31,078 bases of DNA from Clostridium sp. CAG:793 (GTDB taxonomy: Bacteria; Bacillota; Clostridia; TANB77; CAG-508). The notes under the pieces were generated by a model. The model was not told where the DNA came from. It did not search any database and saw only the letters and a list, made by a program, of their open reading frames with translations. How positions within the stretch are numbered: position 1 is the stretch's first letter; the number at the start of each line of letters is the position of its first letter. The translations under genes and the position numbers were made by a program. The stretch covers positions 15,264-46,341 of the forward strand of contig HF993632.1 in assembly GCA_000433915.1 (NCBI GenBank), given 5' to 3'. Below, in pieces: positions 23,455-31,078 of the stretch.

Positions 23455-25560
23455 TTATTTTTCTCCGCTTGTTTCGTTTTCTTTGTTTGTGCTACTTGAT
23501 TCATTTACTGTATTTTGTGCATTTTCATTTGATTGTGTGTTTTGAGTGTAATTTTCTTTTTTCAAACTATCTGTTATCATTATAAATTTTACAGATCCTT
23601 TGTCACCATCATTTATTTTAGTGAATGTTTTATATTCTTCTGATAATTTCTTTAATGCTTCTAATCTTGAAGTTAGATCTTTTACATCTCCATTAATGTA
23701 GTTTGCAATCTTTTCTATTCCTTCTTGATTAAATTTGTTCATTCCTTCTGCTAAGGTGTTACTTCCATCTGCTAAAGTACTTGTTCCTTCTGTTAATGTT
23801 CCAGCACCTTCATTTAGTTGTGCTAATCCTGATGTTAATTCTGTTAAACCATCTGTTAATGAACTCATTTGGCTTGCAACTTGTGATAAAGCTGCTCCTT
23901 TTACTTGATTTGCAACTGTTCCAGCTACTGTTTTAGCAGTTTGGTTTGCAACACTTTGTGCTACTTGCATTGCTGTGCTTTGTGCTGTTTGTTCTGCAAC
24001 GTTTCCTGCTACTTGGCTTGCTGCGCTTTGTGCTGTTTGTTCTGCAATGCTTCCTGCTACTTGCATTGCTGCATTCTGTGCTGTTTGTTCTGCAACGCTT
24101 CCTGCTACTTGCATTGCTGTGCTTTGTGCTGTTTTATTTGCTACTTGTTTTGCAGTTGTTGTAATTGTACTTTTTGCTGCTGATACAGCTGATGCTTGTG
24201 AATATTGTAAAACTATTGCTTGCATATCTTCTGACATTGCAATATAGTTACTGTCTTTTTCTAGATTTGCTTTTACTTGTGCTTTTATTCCAGCTATTTG
24301 CTTATCTGTTAATTGTACATTTGCAGCTTCTGTTTCTGCTTGTTTTCCAATAGAGCTTAATTGCTCTTTTATTGATTCTGTAGCTTGTTTCTTTGCTGAA
24401 GTTCCTATTGAACTTAATTGTCCTTTTATTGTTGCTTGTGCTTGTTCCTTTGCTGAAGTTCCTATTGAACTTAATTGTCTTTTTATTGTTTCTGTAGCTT
24501 GCTCTTTTGCTGAACTTCCTATTGCTTCTGATTGAGAGCTGATTGTAGCTAGTGCTGTTTTTGATGCAGATACACCAATTGATTCTAATGTTTTTGAGTC
24601 AAGTGCATCTGATTTATCATTTAATAAACTATTTGTTGATTTTGCTACTGCTGTTTTTATTGTACTTGCACCATTATATGCAACACTAATTCCTGATTTT
24701 AATGTATTAGCTCCTTCATCTAATTGTTTTGCTCCGTCTTTTACTTGATTTGCTCCATCAACTAGTTGTCTGCTTGATGATTGTAATGTATTTACTTGAC
24801 TGTATATTTTGTCTAATTCATCAAACATTTTTAAGTCTTCTGTTTCTAATAATTTGGGTGTTGCAAAAGCTACTATGTTATTCATTTCAAAATCTTTTGC
24901 ATCCATTTCAAATTCTATATTGCTTGGGATATTAAATTTATCACTTGATATTCCTAAGCTTTCTTGCATTCCTGGTACTGCTAATCCTATTGCAATAGTT
25001 TTGTTTCCATTTTCAATTACTTTTCCTGATGAAATTTTTATGTTTGAATTTTCTGTATTGTCAAATATTGTTCCTGCAACTACTACAAATGGTGTATACA
25101 TTTTCACATTTTTTCCATTTACTTTTACTGTATGAACTTCATTGTTAGTATATTCTAATGTTATCTTTACTTTTCCTGTTTTTCCTATTATATCCTTTGC
25201 TTCTACTTCATTTCCATCTAGCTCATATTTTATATGACATGTAACTGGTAAGTTTTTATTTGTTTCTCCTCTATATTGTATGTTTTTTCCTTGTGCTTCC
25301 CATGTAATGTTTTCACCATCTTGACTAAATTTCTCATCTCCTTTTGTGTTCTCTAGATTTAATAAATCTGTGATATCTTTAAGAAATTCATCATCGTTGT
25401 CATTAGATAATTTGTCGCTTACTATTGTACTATATGATTCACTGTTATTATTTAATTTTGTATATACAGTTTCATCTTTTGTATTAGCAAATACAGGCAT
25501 TGTTGTCATGCACATTGTTCCTATTAAAAGTGCTGAAACGATTTTTCTATTATTTTTCAT
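23455..25560 (-). CDS. Secreted repeat protein with LxxG heptads, partner of MMPL transporter
   Basis: The 701-residue product starts with a clear signal peptide (MKNNRKIVSALLIGTMCMTT, cleavage after VFA). An N-terminal beta-rich domain (about 75-230) is followed by one block of xxxLxxG heptads (about 255-290). Three 19-residue repeats of the SSIGTSAKEQA type (about 346-403) and four 16-residue repeats of the AQSTAMQVAGSVAEQT type (about 472-538) come next. A second LxxG block (about 568-610) precedes a polar tail. No C-terminal membrane helix or LPXTG motif is seen. LxxG heptads occur in YhgE/Pip-like proteins and in extracytoplasmic parts of some MMPL transporters. The gene is 15 bases downstream of the transporter gene, so the protein is probably an extracytoplasmic partner of it. 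Its exact function is unknown. Confidence 0.7.
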   Translation of the reverse strand: MKNNRKIVSALLIGTMCMTTMPVFANTKDETVYTKLNNNSESYSTIVSDKLSNDNDDEFLKDITDLLNLENTKGDEKFSQDGENITWEAQGKNIQYRGETNKNLPVTCHIKYELDGNEVEAKDIIGKTGKVKITLEYTNNEVHTVKVNGKNVKMYTPFVVVAGTIFDNTENSNIKISSGKVIENGNKTIAIGLAVPGMQESLGISSDKFNIPSNIEFEMDAKDFEMNNIVAFATPKLLETEDLKMFDELDKIYSQVNTLQSSSRQLVDGANQVKDGAKQLDEGANTLKSGISVAYNGASTIKTAVAKSTNSLLNDKSDALDSKTLESIGVSASKTALATISSQSEAIGSSAKEQATETIKRQLSSIGTSAKEQAQATIKGQLSSIGTSAKKQATESIKEQLSSIGKQAETEAANVQLTDKQIAGIKAQVKANLEKDSNYIAMSEDMQAIVLQYSQASAVSAAKSTITTTAKQVANKTAQSTAMQVAGSVAEQTAQNAAMQVAGSIAEQTAQSAASQVAGNVAEQTAQSTAMQVAQSVANQTAKTVAGTVANQVKGAALSQVASQMSSLTDGLTELTSGLAQLNEGAGTLTEGTSTLADGSNTLAEGMNKFNQEGIEKIANYINGDVKDLTSRLEALKKLSEEYKTFTKINDGDKGSVKFIMITDSLKKENYTQNTQSNENAQNTVNESSSTNKENETSGEK
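23944..24150 (-). repeat. 48-bp tandem repeats, about four copies, inside the secreted protein gene
   Basis: Equivalent positions recur at 23961, 24009, 24057 and 24105, an exact 48-base period. Each unit encodes 16 residues of the type AQSTAMQVAGSVAEQT. Copies are near-identical in DNA and in frame, so copy-number change would lengthen or shorten an alanine- and glutamine-rich helix without a frameshift. Confidence 0.85.
24346..24534 (-). repeat. 57-bp tandem repeats, about three copies, inside the secreted protein gene
   Basis: Equivalent positions recur at 24398, 24455 and 24512, an exact 57-base period. Each unit encodes 19 residues of the type IGTSAKEQAQATIKGQLSS. Confidence 0.8.
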
Positions 25561-25575
25561 TTTCTTATCCTTTCT

Positions 25576-27651
25576 TTAATTAACTTTATTTTCATTCTTC
25601 ATTCCAATTGTAGTTTTGCATATTAATTTATCAAATACTAGTAGGAATGCTGGTAATACAGTTACTACTGTTACCATACTTATTATTGCTCCTCTTGACA
25701 TTAGAGTACATAGTGAGCTTATCATTTCTATCTTTGAATATGCTCCTACTCCGAATGTTGCTCCGAAGAAGCAAAGTGCACTTACAACTATTGAGCTTAT
25801 TGATGTTCCTAGTGCTTCTGATACGGCCTCTTTCTTGTCTTTTCCTTCTTTTCTTAGTCCCTTATATTTTGTTGTTATTAATATTGCATAATCTATTGTT
25901 GCTCCTAATTGTATTGTTCCAATTACTATTGAGGCAACGAATGGTAATACTGTATTTGTGTATGCGGGTATACCCATGTTGATAAATATTGCAAATTCGA
26001 TTGCTGCTAATAATATAAATGGTAATGATATTGATTTTAATGTTATTATCATTAATATAAATATGATTCCTATTGATGATGAATTTACACTATTAAAGTC
26101 ATGATCACTTATTTCTACTAAGTCTGTCATTAATGGTCCTTCACCTGCTAGTAAGGCATTGCTGTCATATCTCTTTACTATCTCTTTTACTTTTTCTACT
26201 TGATCATTTAGTTCATTTGTTGCTAATTCATATTTTGAACTTATTATTATCATTTGATATTTATCACTTTGGAAGATATTCTTTATCTCATCTGGTAATA
26301 TTTCTTTAGGTATCTGTCCTTTGCTTATGCTTGCATAAGATAATGTCATATCCATTCCGTCTAGATTGTTTATTTCGTCTAGCATCTGATTTACTTTATA
26401 ATCTGGCATATCTTTGTCAACTAGTACTAATTCTGTTGATACAATTCCAAATTTTTCTTTTAATTCATTATTTGCTTGAACGCCTTGTAATGTGTCTGGT
26501 AATGATTTGTCTAGGTTGTAATAATTTTCTGTATGTGTATAGCCATATACTGCAAATGGTAATATTATCAAGAATACTACTATTATTGCTTTATAATGTT
26601 TTATATTAAAATCTCTTACTTTTGTGAATTTTGGTAAGATTTCTTTATGTCTTGTTTTTTCTATTGCTTTGTCAAACATTAGTATTGCTGCTGGTAATAT
26701 TGTAACTGCACATATTAATCCAATTAATACACCTTTAGCCATTACCAATCCTATATCTCTCCCTAATGTTAGGTTCATGCTACATAATGCTAAGAATCCA
26801 GCAATTGTTGTTGTAGCACTCCCTAATACAGATACTAGAGTTGATGTTATTGCTTTGCTCATTGCTTCATCATTGTTATTTGTCTCCTCTTTTTCTGCTT
26901 TATAACTATGATATAAGAATATGGCAAAATCCATTGTTACACCTAATTGTAATACTGCACTTATTGCTTTTGTAATATATGATATCTGTCCTAGCAATAT
27001 ATTGCTTCCCATATTATACAATATTGCTATTCCTATATTTCCCAGTAATAATACTGGAATTAGGTATGAATCAAGTGCTATCTCTAATATTGCTAAACAT
27101 AGTATTACTGCTATTACTATGTATACTATTACTTCTGAGTTTGATACTTCTTTTGTATCAAGCGTTGTTGCTGTCATTCCACCAATTTTACATTGTCCAT
27201 CTGTTACTTTTCTTATTTCTTCTACTGTGTTTAGTGTTTCTTCATCTGATATTGAGTCTTTAAATGTTGCTAATATTATTGTACTTCCATCTTTATATAG
27301 TTTATCTTTTATCTCATCTGGTAGTACATCTTCTGGAATATCAGTTCCTATTACATCTGCAATGCTTACAACTTTCTCTACATTTCCTATTTTCTTTAGT
27401 TTATCTTCTAATTTCAATATATCTTTCGTTTTCATATTGTCAACAGTTATCATTGAGAATGCACCCATCTTAAAGTCTTGTGCTAATATGCTTTCTCCTT
27501 GCACTGTTTCAATATCATCTGGTAGATACATTAATATGTCATAGTTTATTTTTGTTGCTTTCATTCCAATTACAGATGGAATAAGCAATATAAGAGCTAT
27601 GATTAGTATTATTTTCTTATGTTTACATATAAATTCGCCAAATTTTTGCAT
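25576..27651 (-). CDS. MMPL/RND-family transporter
   Basis: This proton-driven membrane transporter has 691 residues. Its two homologous halves each have an N-terminal helix (about 13-30 and 350-370), a large extracytoplasmic domain and a bundle of five helices, 12 membrane helices in all. The family signatures G-x-T-MDFAIFLYHSYK in the first half and GATIDYAILITTKYKGLRKEG in the second mark the proton-relay helix. AAGGAGG precedes the ATG. Expression is probably controlled by the divergent TetR protein, because an operator-like palindrome overlaps its -35 and a second lies just past the -10. Substrate is unknown; relatives move lipids, surfactants or drugs. Confidence 0.88.
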   Translation of the reverse strand: MQKFGEFICKHKKIILIIALILLIPSVIGMKATKINYDILMYLPDDIETVQGESILAQDFKMGAFSMITVDNMKTKDILKLEDKLKKIGNVEKVVSIADVIGTDIPEDVLPDEIKDKLYKDGSTIILATFKDSISDEETLNTVEEIRKVTDGQCKIGGMTATTLDTKEVSNSEVIVYIVIAVILCLAILEIALDSYLIPVLLLGNIGIAILYNMGSNILLGQISYITKAISAVLQLGVTMDFAIFLYHSYKAEKEETNNNDEAMSKAITSTLVSVLGSATTTIAGFLALCSMNLTLGRDIGLVMAKGVLIGLICAVTILPAAILMFDKAIEKTRHKEILPKFTKVRDFNIKHYKAIIVVFLIILPFAVYGYTHTENYYNLDKSLPDTLQGVQANNELKEKFGIVSTELVLVDKDMPDYKVNQMLDEINNLDGMDMTLSYASISKGQIPKEILPDEIKNIFQSDKYQMIIISSKYELATNELNDQVEKVKEIVKRYDSNALLAGEGPLMTDLVEISDHDFNSVNSSSIGIIFILMIITLKSISLPFILLAAIEFAIFINMGIPAYTNTVLPFVASIVIGTIQLGATIDYAILITTKYKGLRKEGKDKKEAVSEALGTSISSIVVSALCFFGATFGVGAYSKIEMISSLCTLMSRGAIISMVTVVTVLPAFLLVFDKLICKTTIGMKNENKVN

Positions 27652-27688
27652 TTGAGCCTCCTTTTGTTATTCTCTTATTGTCGGTTTA

Positions 27689-27701
27689 TGACCAACGGTC
27701 A
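27689..27701. promoter_or_regulatory. TetR operator-like palindrome 1
   Basis: TGACC-AAC-GGTCA. It lies just downstream of the -10 of the transporter promoter, over the expected transcription start. Confidence 0.7.
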
Positions 27702-27707
27702 TTTTAT

Positions 27708-27736
27708 ATTATATTACTTTTCTGACCATTGGTCAA
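27708..27736 (-). promoter_or_regulatory. Promoter of the transporter operon
   Basis: TTGACC (27736-27731), 17 bases, TATAAT (27713-27708) on the minus strand. The -35 is inside operator 2. Confidence 0.8.
27723..27735. promoter_or_regulatory. TetR operator-like palindrome 2
   Basis: TGACC-ATT-GGTCA, overlapping the -35 and the adjacent spacer of the transporter promoter. Confidence 0.75.
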
Positions 27737-27754
27737 TACTTTTTATAAAAAAAG

Positions 27755-27783
27755 TTGACCTTTGGTCATTTTTGTGCAATAAT
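27755..27783 (+). promoter_or_regulatory. Probable promoter of tetR
   Basis: TTGACC (27755-27760), 17 bases, AATAAT (27778-27783). The -35 overlaps operator 3, implying autoregulation. Confidence 0.55.
27756..27768. promoter_or_regulatory. TetR operator-like palindrome 3
   Basis: TGACC-TTT-GGTCA, overlapping the -35 of the tetR promoter. The three palindromes start 34 and 33 bases apart, close to three helical turns. Confidence 0.7.
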
Positions 27784-27803
27784 ATATTTATGAGGAGACA
27801 TTT

Positions 27804-28454
27804 ATGAATATTATTAAAAATTTATCTAATCGAAATAATAAAAATTGTAATGAAATTAAAGAAACTAAAACGTATAAAGATAATAAAGAAGAAAGGCTTC
27901 TTGATGAAGGATTTAAATTATTTACTACTAAAGGACTTAAAAACACTTCTATTCAGGATATTGTTAATAAAGCTAATGTTGCCAAAGGCACTTTCTATCT
28001 TTATTTTAAAGATAAATATGAACTTCACGATATTCTTATTATGAAGAAATCGAAGAAGCTTTTTAATGATGCACTTAATTCTCTTAATAAAAATAAAGTT
28101 ACTGATTTTGTCGATCAGATTATATATATTGTTGATTATGTTATTGATGAACTTGTAAAAGATCCTATATTAATTCAGTTTATTGCAAAGGATTTGGCTT
28201 GGGGAGTTTTCAATAAAACTATACTTGAGTTATATTCAAGAGAAGAAGCCGAAGAAGATGGTTTGGTTAGTTTGTTTTTAACTGGGGTAGAAGAAAATAA
28301 TATAAAATTAGATAATCCTCAGGTTTCTTTATTTATGATTATTGAGCTTGTTAGTAGTACTTGCTTTACTTCTATTTTATATAGTGAACCTTTACCAATT
28401 AAAGAGTACAAGCCTTTTCTTCATAAAGAAATTAAAAAAATACTTCAAAATTAA
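27804..28454 (+). CDS. TetR/AcrR-family transcriptional repressor
   Basis: This is the only plus-strand gene. The 216-residue product has an unusual polar N-terminal extension of about 27 residues before the TetR helix-turn-helix (about 28-76: RLLDEGFKLFTTKGLKNTSI, then VAKGTFYLYFKDKYEL). A helical ligand-binding domain follows, with no family-specific motif that I recognise. GAGGAG lies six bases before the ATG. It is divergent from the transporter operon, with three shared palindromes between them, and converges on rpoC. It most likely represses both itself and the transporter until a ligand binds; the ligand is unknown. Confidence 0.93.
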   Translation: MNIIKNLSNRNNKNCNEIKETKTYKDNKEERLLDEGFKLFTTKGLKNTSIQDIVNKANVAKGTFYLYFKDKYELHDILIMKKSKKLFNDALNSLNKNKVTDFVDQIIYIVDYVIDELVKDPILIQFIAKDLAWGVFNKTILELYSREEAEEDGLVSLFLTGVEENNIKLDNPQVSLFMIIELVSSTCFTSILYSEPLPIKEYKPFLHKEIKKILQN

Positions 28455-28457
28455 AAT

Positions 28458-28490
28458 AAACTGTTAGATAAAAATCTAACAGTTTTTATA
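28458..28490. terminator. Bidirectional terminator between tetR and rpoC
   Basis: AAACTGTTAGAT and ATCTAACAGTTT form a perfect 12-base stem (28458-28469 with 28474-28485) with loop AAAA, followed by TTTTTATATTTT on the plus strand. On the minus strand the stem is followed by TATTTTAA. It ends tetR and is 3 bases past the rpoC stop codon. Confidence 0.88.
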
Positions 28491-28492
28491 TT

Positions 28493-31078
28493 TTATTGTT
28501 TATTTTCGTCTTCATCATCGGCATGATATAATTTTACATCATTAGCTGTATCTTCTTCTACCTCTTCTGTATTAATGTGAGTATTTTGATATCTTGCCAT
28601 ACCTGTTCCAGCTGGGATAAGTTTTCCTATGATTACGTTTTCTTTTAATCCAATTAGGTTATCTTCTTTACCTTTGATAGCTGCCTCTGTTAATACTTTT
28701 GTAGTTTCTTGGAATGATGCTGCTGATAAGAAGCTTTCTGTTGCAAGTGATGCTTTTGTGATTCCTAGTAATATTCTCTTTCCTGAAGCTGGTTTCTTTC
28801 CTTGTTCTTCAAGTTCTTTGTTTATTACTTCTAGTTCATTCATATCTATTAATGATCCTGGTAGTAGTTTGCTATCTCCAGAGTCTTCAATTCTTACTCT
28901 CTTAAGCATTTGTCTTGCTATAACTTCAATGTGTTTATCATTAATATCAACACCCTGATTTCTATAAACTTTCTGGATTTCTTGAACTAAATATTCATGA
29001 ACTCCTTCTGGTCCTTTTATTGCAAGAATTTCATTTGGATTGATTGATCCTTCTGTTAATGGATCTCCTACTCCAATCTCTTGGCCTTCTTGAACACATA
29101 CTTTTGATCCAAATGGTATTGAATATGTTTTGCTATTGTCATTTGATGTAACAGTTACCTGTTTCTTTTTCTTTTCTTCTGTAATTGTTACTTTTCCTGC
29201 AATTTCAGTGATTATCGCTAATCCCTTTGGTTTACGAGCTTCGAATAGCTCCTCAACTCTAGGAAGACCTTGTGTAATATCAGCTACACCTGCTACACCA
29301 CCTGAGTGAATTGTTCTCATTGTAAGCTGTGTACCTGGCTCACCAATTGATTGAGCTGCAATTGTTCCAATAGGTTCACCTATGTTAATCTTTCCTCTTG
29401 TTGCCATACTCATGCCATAGCATTTTGCACAAACACCATGTTGTGTTTTACAGTTTAATGGTGATCTAACTGTTACTCTTTCAATTCCTAAATCAACTAT
29501 TTTGTTAGCAACTTTTTCACTAATCATTGTGTCTTTGTCGCATAATATTTCACCTGTTGTTGGATCTTTGATATCATTTAATGGATATCTTCCTATCAAT
29601 CTTTCTTGTAGGCTTTCAATTACTTGATTTCCGTCTTTGATTGCGTATACTTCAAGACCTTCAGTTGTTCCACAATCTAATTCTCTTACGATTATATCTT
29701 GTGATACATCTACTAGTCTTCTTGTTAAGTATCCTGAATCGGCTGTTCTTAAAGCTGTATCAGAAAGTCCTTTACGTGCTCCATGGGCAGAAATAAAGTA
29801 TTCTAATGCATCTAGTCCTTCACGGAATGATGATTTAATAGGAATCTCTACTGTTTTACCTGTTGTACTAGCCATAAGTCCACGCATACCTGCTACCTGT
29901 CTTAACTGGCTTATATTACCACGAGCTCCTGATTTTGACATCATGAATATTGGGTTCATATCGTCAAAATTCTTTTGCATTGCATTTGCAACCTTGTCTG
30001 TTGTTGCTTCCCATATCTTAATTACGCTATTATAACGCTCATTATCAGTTATTAAACCACGAGCATATTGTTTTGTTACTTGGTCAACTTGTGCTTGGCC
30101 TTCTGCCAATAAAGCTTTCTTTTCTTCTGGCACTTTAACGTCATCAATTGATACGGTCATTCCGGCAGTTGTACAATATTTATATCCAGTTGCTTTTATA
30201 TAGTCTAGTAATTCTGCTGTTCTATCTAATCCATGTACTTCGATACATCTACCAATTATTTGTTTTAATTGCTTTTTAGCTATTGTAAAGTCAATCTCTG
30301 GCTCGAATTTATTCTTTGGATCAGATCTATCAACAAATCCTAAATCTTGTGGAATTCCTTTATTGTATATAATTCTTCCTACTGTTGTTGTGATAAATCC
30401 ATGACTTATTTCTTTTCCTTCTTCATCATATTCAGCCATTCTAACATGTATTTTAGCATGTACTCCGACATCATGGTTTGCATAAGCCATCTCTGCTTCA
30501 TCTGTTGATGAGAAATAGTTTCCTGCTCCTTTTGTTCCTTTTCTATCTACCATTTCTGGTGTGTCATTAGGATCTGCTTCTACATCCATTGTTAAGTAGT
30601 ATGCACCTAAAATCATATCCTGTGATGGTTCTGTGATTGGAGCACCATCTGTTGGTTTTAATAAGTTGTTTGTTGATAGCATTAAGTATCTTGCTTCTGC
30701 CTGTGCTTCTGGTGATAATGGTAAGTGAATAGCCATTTGGTCACCATCGAAGTCAGCATTGAATGCTGTACAAACTAATGGGTGTAACTTAATTGCTCTA
30801 CCTTCTACTAGTACTGGCTCAAATGCTTGGATTCCTAGTCTATGTAGAGTTGGAGCACGGTTTAACATTACTGGATGATCTTTTATTACATCTTCTAGTA
30901 CTTCCCATACAGCAGGATCTAATCTTTCAACCATTCTCTTTGCATTTTTTATGTTGTGAGCTAATCCTCTTCCAACTAATTCTTTCATTACAAATGGTTT
31001 AAATAATTCTACTGCCATTTCCTTTGGAACACCACATTGGTAAATCTTAAGTTCTGGTCCAACTACGATAACTGAACG
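28493..31078 (-). CDS. rpoC: DNA-directed RNA polymerase subunit beta', partial (5' end outside window)
   Basis: The frame is open to the right edge and gives 861 C-terminal residues, beginning RSVIVVGPELKIYQCGVPKE. An internal ATG at 31018 is not the start. The catalytic magnesium site NADFDGDQM is present near the start of the fragment, followed by the second zinc site (LDCGTTEG, then CKTQHGVCAKC). The trigger-loop segment is QLTMRTIHSGG and the conserved tail contains the RVEELFEARKPKG segment. Motifs are intact. Downstream there is a terminator and a convergent tetR gene rather than the usual ribosomal protein L7Ae-like/rpsL/rpsG genes, so rpoBC is detached from the str operon here. Confidence 0.98.
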   Translation of the reverse strand, partial: RSVIVVGPELKIYQCGVPKEMAVELFKPFVMKELVGRGLAHNIKNAKRMVERLDPAVWEVLEDVIKDHPVMLNRAPTLHRLGIQAFEPVLVEGRAIKLHPLVCTAFNADFDGDQMAIHLPLSPEAQAEARYLMLSTNNLLKPTDGAPITEPSQDMILGAYYLTMDVEADPNDTPEMVDRKGTKGAGNYFSSTDEAEMAYANHDVGVHAKIHVRMAEYDEEGKEISHGFITTTVGRIIYNKGIPQDLGFVDRSDPKNKFEPEIDFTIAKKQLKQIIGRCIEVHGLDRTAELLDYIKATGYKYCTTAGMTVSIDDVKVPEEKKALLAEGQAQVDQVTKQYARGLITDNERYNSVIKIWEATTDKVANAMQKNFDDMNPIFMMSKSGARGNISQLRQVAGMRGLMASTTGKTVEIPIKSSFREGLDALEYFISAHGARKGLSDTALRTADSGYLTRRLVDVSQDIIVRELDCGTTEGLEVYAIKDGNQVIESLQERLIGRYPLNDIKDPTTGEILCDKDTMISEKVANKIVDLGIERVTVRSPLNCKTQHGVCAKCYGMSMATRGKINIGEPIGTIAAQSIGEPGTQLTMRTIHSGGVAGVADITQGLPRVEELFEARKPKGLAIITEIAGKVTITEEKKKKQVTVTSNDNSKTYSIPFGSKVCVQEGQEIGVGDPLTEGSINPNEILAIKGPEGVHEYLVQEIQKVYRNQGVDINDKHIEVIARQMLKRVRIEDSGDSKLLPGSLIDMNELEVINKELEEQGKKPASGKRILLGITKASLATESFLSAASFQETTKVLTEAAIKGKEDNLIGLKENVIIGKLIPAGTGMARYQNTHINTEEVEEDTANDVKLYHADDEDENKQ

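Noticed and set aside
23944..24534. Regular repeats that might suggest a CRISPR array
   Set aside because: The units are contiguous with no unique spacers, keep a reading frame and lie within a coding gene.
26921..27544. Long plus-strand open frame (207 codons) opposite the transporter gene
   Set aside because: It is antisense to a well-supported membrane protein gene, has no ribosome binding site or domain, and its composition mirrors the opposite strand.
1..31078. tRNA or rRNA genes, insertion sequences, prophage parts, attachment sites
   Set aside because: I saw no cloverleaf-like intergenic sequence, no transposase or integrase, and no flanking repeats. Intergenic spaces are short and mostly explained by promoters and terminators.

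Overview
The window is strongly AT-rich DNA from a low-GC Gram-positive anaerobe, most likely an uncultivated gut Clostridia lineage. Supporting this are strong AGGAGG ribosome binding sites, near-consensus TTGACA/TATAAT promoters, an oxygen-sensitive class III ribonucleotide reductase (nrdD/nrdG), a Spo0E-type sporulation phosphatase with Spo0A-box-like sites, a sortase, a PASTA-type penicillin-binding protein and a GdpP c-di-AMP phosphodiesterase. Of 25 genes, 24 lie on the minus strand and one (a TetR regulator) on the plus strand. The window cuts a gene at each end: a VirB6/TrbL-like membrane protein on the left and rpoC on the right.

Read in the direction of transcription (right to left): rpoC ends at a bidirectional terminator shared with the convergent tetR gene. 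The tetR gene is divergent from a two-gene operon encoding an MMPL/RND-type transporter and a repeat-rich secreted partner. Three copies of TGACC-N3-GGTCA sit in the shared control region. Next comes gdpP-rplI-dnaB-tilS, followed by ftsH with its own TTG start and probable promoter. A cell-envelope operon follows (two-PASTA PBP, rsmA, sortase), then nrdD-nrdG with a hairpin between the two genes, rpsU with a structured leader, and a pair of M16 peptidase-like genes of the YmfF/YmfH type. After that is a 53-residue Spo0E-like gene preceded by three TGTCGA boxes spaced 10 bp apart.

The left 6 kb is the most unusual part. It holds a compact type IV secretion-like locus with three small VirB2/TrbC-like pilin genes, a PrgI-like protein, a separate membrane-anchored protein resembling the first part of VirB4, a VirB4-type ATPase, and a VirB6/TrbL-like protein. 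The first two pilin genes are each followed by a hairpin terminator. The first pilin, the second pilin and the start of the core operon each have a recognisable promoter. No relaxase, coupling protein, integrase or attachment site is seen, and the neighbours are ordinary chromosomal genes, so the locus looks like a resident secretion or filament machine rather than an obvious conjugative element. The locus continues beyond the left edge, so missing parts cannot be ruled out.

All functional calls come from reading motifs and context; no database search was possible.
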